A stretch of 64,000 nucleotides of DNA. Origin: Topomyia yanbarensis (lineage: Eukaryota > Arthropoda > Insecta > Diptera > Culicidae). The notes beneath the pieces are model-generated. The model searched no databases and was not told the origin of the DNA. It saw nothing but the letters and a program-made list of their open reading frames with translations. Made by a program: the position numbers and the translations under genes. Location: positions 14,644,843 through 14,708,842 of the forward strand of contig NC_080671.1 of the NCBI RefSeq assembly GCF_030247195.1, read 5' to 3'. This document shows positions 60,106-64,000 of the stretch, piece by piece. Each line of letters starts with the position of its first letter. Within the stretch, counting starts at the first letter, position 1.

Positions 60106-60930
60106 AGACGAATTTCGCGCTAAATCGTATTCCGAGTTGGCAGCACCCTCCCAGATTTCAATAAAACTTTCTTGACATGAGAACTTTGTAACAAAAAGCC
60201 ACTTTGCATACTTTGTTTTTCCAAAAATGGTCTAGACTGTCTTTTCAAAAGGGTCAAACTTTTTTTTAACAAATCCTACAAAAAAATGTTGTAGGAGTGA
60301 TTTTCCCAAAATTTGTTAAATCTTTGAATAAAAATATTGAAAAAATTCCTCATCGACTCCTATAGAGAAAAAATCGATTTTAAAAATTTAAAGTCGATTT
60401 ACAAAAAAAAACTATCTTTGATTTGGATAAAATTTTGGTTCATATAGGACAGATAGGTAATTATGATACCTACCTACCGTCAAAAATTCAAGTTGGGCAT
60501 TTTTAAGGAAAAAAAGTTATTTGAAAAAAACTTTTCCTTGTCCAAGCTGAGTTTTTTTCTCAGTGTATTTTTATCGAAAACTAAACCAATGAAAGTCATA
60601 GTCTTCTCAGAATCCAATTTCCCAACCGCTGGTTGCCTGAAACATGCAAAAAGTATCAGTAATGAATTTGGTATATATTCACAACAAATTTAAATGAGGA
60701 CAAAGATAAGCCATTTAACATCATCGATATATGCGAGATTTAACTAAACACCAATTGGTCGTGTACGAAGAAGTATCTTGTCTATGTACCAGGAAGTAGG
60801 GATTGATGGTGTAGTCACCAACAGGGACCTTAATTGCGAAGTATGAGGTTCGCTCCTTCAAGAACCCTTTGCTTCGGCCAGTGAAAATTTTGGTTCGCAA
60901 GCAATTACGTTCAGGAAAAATCAAGCCTCA
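60106..60930 (+). repeat. Dispersed repeat E, longest uninterrupted copy
   Basis: It begins AGACGAATTTCGCGC and continues through GGTTGCCTGAAACATGC to a minus-strand frame at 60721-60924. The frame contains GRSKGFLKERTSYFAIK and VGDYTINPYFLVHRQD, a protein I cannot name. It provides the empty site for the MITE at 29628. Confidence 0.6.
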
Positions 60931-60949
60931 GCTATCCGCCAAAACACAC

Positions 60950-61229
60950 GATCTAATAGATAGAACGATGAACGACCACTTTGTTTTCAGTAGTGAGAGA
61001 TGGCGTTTGGTCACGGATTTCTTATAATAATATTTATTGCGTAATAGACCAACGTTTCGAAGGTCTATGCCTTCATCTTCTGGGCAAAAAACACGAACAA
61101 GATAATATTGTTCGTGTTTTTTGCCCAAAAGATGAAGGCATAGACCGTCGAAACGTTGGTAATAGACGCAATAAAATATTATTGTAAGAAATCAGTGACC
61201 AAACGCCATCTCTCATTACATGATCTAAT
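60950..61229. mobile_element. Foldback element with leader, hammerhead-like core degenerate
   Basis: Arms of about 100 bp run from 60995 and up to 61214. The 8-bp direct repeat GATCTAAT lies at 60950-60957 and 61222-61229. A 37-nt leader sits between the left repeat and the hairpin, much as in the element at 2848-3213. Leaders share CACTTTGTTTTCAG-type sequence. The inner region holds GATGAAGGCATAGACC...GAAACGTTGG. Confidence 0.6.
61129..61158 (+). ncRNA. Degenerate hammerhead-like core
   Basis: AAGATGA replaces CUGANGA, then AGGCATAGACCGTC as a weak stem II and GAAACGTTGG. Two core positions differ from the consensus, so this copy is unlikely to cleave. It is reported because GATGAAGGC...GAAACGT is a familiar hammerhead-containing layout of Penelope-like elements. 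Confidence 0.2.
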
Positions 61230-61339
61230 GATTATTAATCATGAGATTCAGAGATCAAAGAACCAGCACTCGCTCGGATCTCCACTCTTATCCACTGCCT
61301 AAGAGTATGCGCCTTTAAGTTCATCACCGAAGCCCAGGG

Positions 61340-61475
61340 CAGTGGGTGGGGGTCAAATATTGTTCAAATAATGTGAAATTTGGAATCTGAGCTTACATTG
61401 ACATTTTCGCGATATGAAATAGTGGAGGAAAACTTTGAGAACTGCAAAACTAGTGTTATTTGCAATGCCCTACTG
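61340..61475. repeat. Fragment of the hAT foldback arm
   Basis: It contains GTGGGTGGGGGTC, AATGTGAAATTTGGAATCTG and TTGCAATGCCCTA, matching the outer arm of the element at 35776-37234. Confidence 0.65.
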
Positions 61476-64000
61476 TTTTACATTTTTAAAACTATGTCAA
61501 AACAATTAACAACATGATTGTTGAATAACAAGTCAAAGCTGTTTAAATTGTTCCAACATACACAATGGTTCCCACACTCGTGGAAGAAAAATTTTACACT
61601 GATATTCCGCTATGCACACTCACCTGGTATACGAAAGCAATTTTCTTCAATCCAAGCACAGCCTTTGAATAATAGCGAAGTCTTTCAGTTGTCTACTTTA
61701 TATTAATGACACTGGAGATCCCATTTCATGCAGTCTATAGAATAGTTTCAGTCCACTGGTAATGATCGAAACCACGGCACGATACAACGTTAGCAGCAAA
61801 ACTATGTGAAAAAATCCCTGTCGCTCACGGTCGTTCAGCCCGGCACAAGAACTCGAACCGTTCGCGATGACGACGACGACGACGATAATGATTTTTATGT
61901 AAATTTCCCCAATAGTTTAATTACGGAGAAAAAGATCAACGTCGGGCGGTTCGCCCGGGGGCGATGTCACAGCTGTATGTCACGACCGCTTCTGGCAGCA
62001 AATCAAGCAAGGACAAAAGCGCCCCCATGCAATAACTTCCGTTGGCAATTTAATACCCTCAAGCCGAATACTATTTGTTGCTGGAATTTATTAGTTCTGG
62101 CGAGACCTGGGACACCACGCAGACCGATCCGGCCTGGCAAGATGATTTGGGAAAAATTCAAACTGGTCGGAAAGGGGGTTTCAGTTTGATTGAGAAAGGT
62201 CGCTTTCAGGATGAACGAATTAAAAGCCATTTCATGCAACATGACCTCTTTGCAGGAGGAACTAGCCGGGGCTGCGTGAACCATTCACATTCCGAACAAG
62301 AAACGACCATAAAATATCAAACGACCGATTTGGGAGCAGATTCCTTCAGCCATGGAGAAAAAAAATGGCCGGCAATTTTGTATGGGTCCTCTGGCTAACT
62401 AATAACGGTCGTAAATTTTCTGATCGAAGTGAATTTATGTGCGATGTAGTATTGATTAAACAGTAACGCCCTGTTGAGTTCTGTAACAGCCGAAAATGTC
62501 AATGTTTTTGTGTTGTTGAGCATCTATAGAGCGTTGGGTGATGTTCGACCGTTTTATATTTTGATGTTTCAAAGATTCCCACCATAGATTAATTATAGTC
62601 AACCAGCTGGTGAGGATTTTGATATCGCAACTAATTAATCTTCGATCGAATTCACTATTCAGAAATCCATTCAACAGATGGTTATAAAACGTTCAAATTT
62701 CATCAACATTGTCATTCAAAATTGAAATCCCATACTTCTGCTATCTAAATCTTTCCGGCTTTAGCGAAGCTTGAATCGCTCTAGAAACACAAAAGAGGGT
62801 CTCCGACAACAATCGAAAGAGTGCGATGCAACAAAAACAAAACACAAAAAATGTTTGCTCCTTCCGAGGGTGGAAGCAATGTGCTTCAAACCCACTCTCG
62901 AACAAAAGCAAAAAGCTTCGCCTCCACCGAAAGCAGCCGTAAATACAACAGGCTCCTAGCTCAGGTTCCGGTGAAGCAACCAGCAAGTAAGAAAGAGACT
63001 CGCTCAAGACATATTTACACAAAACATCCCTTGAAGCGGTGCCAAGATATGATGAAAGGCAGCACAGCAGCAGCAGCAGAAGCATCGAAGAAATTTCGCT
63101 GCTTTCATGCTGATAAATGGAGGATCAGATATGAAAAAATAACCAACGGCACACTTTTATGGACCGAGAATAGCGAGACGCGAGAAGTGAGTGCTTGGAA
63201 TTTTTCAACAAGTTTCCCGGTTTCAGACGACACACAACGAAAAAGAAGTTAGCTCTCTATACTGCTGCAGCTGCTGGTGTCGATGGTGGTCCATCTGGTT
63301 TATGACTGCTGAAACGAAATTAGGATGCACCTTGAAGGTTAAGGTTTAATTCCATCCTGGAGTGTTAATTTCACTCGATATCCTGATCGTCACTACATTA
63401 AATTAGCGTATTCGAAAATTATGAACTTTAATCACTTAAAAACTACACATATTCAGGACACAACAACAGTAACACTACCAAACATTCGAGTGTAATGAGC
63501 CATTTAATTTTTGGAGTGAACAAGCTTTATGGAAACATTAATAATTTTATGAATACGAGGTTTATTATTTATAATTTCGGGAGCTTGATATTTTTCATAA
63601 ATTTATGAACAGATTATTTTTCCATGAGGTTTAAGCGTCGAAGGAACACACCACAATAAATCGAAATTCTCGTTGCAGTGGCTCATTTCCTACCAAAACA
63701 CAATAAACTTTTTGTGAGCAAAATATAAATAATAAAATAAAATATACCTTTTTACTACACATGTATGCAATGATCGGAATGCACTAAACCGGAGTGACAA
63801 TCAATGTGTAGAATATGGAATAGCTTTTTTTATTTCAAGAGATGGAGACTGTGTTCTTCGGAACAACATTTTTACTAAAGCGAACCACTTCCAACAAAAT
63901 ACAAAAACTGTTAAATAATGTATAAAGCAATGGCGAAATGGTCTCTCTCAGGGAAGGAATTGATTCCCAGATGAAACCAACGAGGCTCGTGTAGCGAAAA
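61476..64000. other. Non-coding stretch, with a diverged repeat near 63545
   Basis: The frame at 62821-63252 is 143 codons and low-complexity around a poly-alanine patch. I do not recognise it. The piece at 63545-63620 matches the repeat at 3795-3870 in inverse orientation. No host gene is recognised. Confidence 0.4.

Noticed and set aside
62821..63252. 143-codon frame with a poly-alanine patch
   Set aside because: No domain, start context or splice evidence; probably chance.

Overview
The window is animal nuclear DNA, AT-rich and gene-poor, most likely from a culicid mosquito. The reasons are CR1-clade non-LTR retrotransposons with a PHD-finger ORF1, many MITEs and long-inverted-repeat (foldback) DNA elements, and an old dispersed repeat with an internal CA microsatellite of a kind I associate with mosquito genomes. 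The species call is inference. I found no convincing intact host protein gene. The window reads as intergenic or intronic DNA built by nested transposable-element insertions.

Layout. 1-11 kb: old DNA, a foldback element with a hammerhead-ribozyme-like core (2.9-3.2 kb), a motif-periodic AT-rich repeat (3.8-5.1 kb), a GGGG-ended MITE (5.3-5.8 kb), the CA-microsatellite repeat (6.6-7.3 kb) and a short inverted repeat (9.4-9.6 kb). 11.5-16.4 kb: a nearly full-length but frameshifted CR1 retrotransposon (minus strand) next to a second CR1 fragment. 19.7-21.6 kb: a 5'-truncated CR1 copy (minus strand) ending in a long TTTA tail and split by a MITE. 23-30.5 kb: an hAT-like element, a 2.2 kb foldback element (27.0-29.2 kb), and a repeat carrying a MITE with a demonstrable empty site. 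31.2-33.1 kb: a CpG-rich tandem array bounded by an exact 22-bp direct repeat with an A-tail, so it was apparently inserted by retrotransposition. 35.8-37.2 kb: an hAT-type foldback element with an exact 8-bp target duplication. 38.9-42.8 kb: a half foldback, then a second copy of the CpG-rich array interrupted by a third CR1 copy.

The highlight is 43866-48062: a 4.2 kb DNA transposon with about 900-bp near-identical terminal inverted repeats that begin with CACAGTG, which is the consensus heptamer of V(D)J recombination signals. It encodes an apparently intact, two-intron, 648-residue transposase. The residues alignable to the RAG1 core are present: D262, D379, E581, a CxxC pair and an HxxxxH pair. 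The element sits in a copy of the CA-microsatellite repeat with a 4-bp duplication (CAGT), and a paralogous uninterrupted copy at 6.9 kb supports that boundary. A second MITE with CACAGTG ends lies 103 bp away.

48-64 kb: an hAT MITE with an exact 8-bp duplication (50.3 kb), a histone H1 C-terminal pseudogene with a degenerate histone stem-loop (56.7-57.0 kb), a tRNA-like sequence (58.0 kb), another foldback copy (59.1-59.7 kb) and a second hammerhead-like foldback (61.0-61.2 kb). The rest is old, non-coding DNA in which I see nothing definable.
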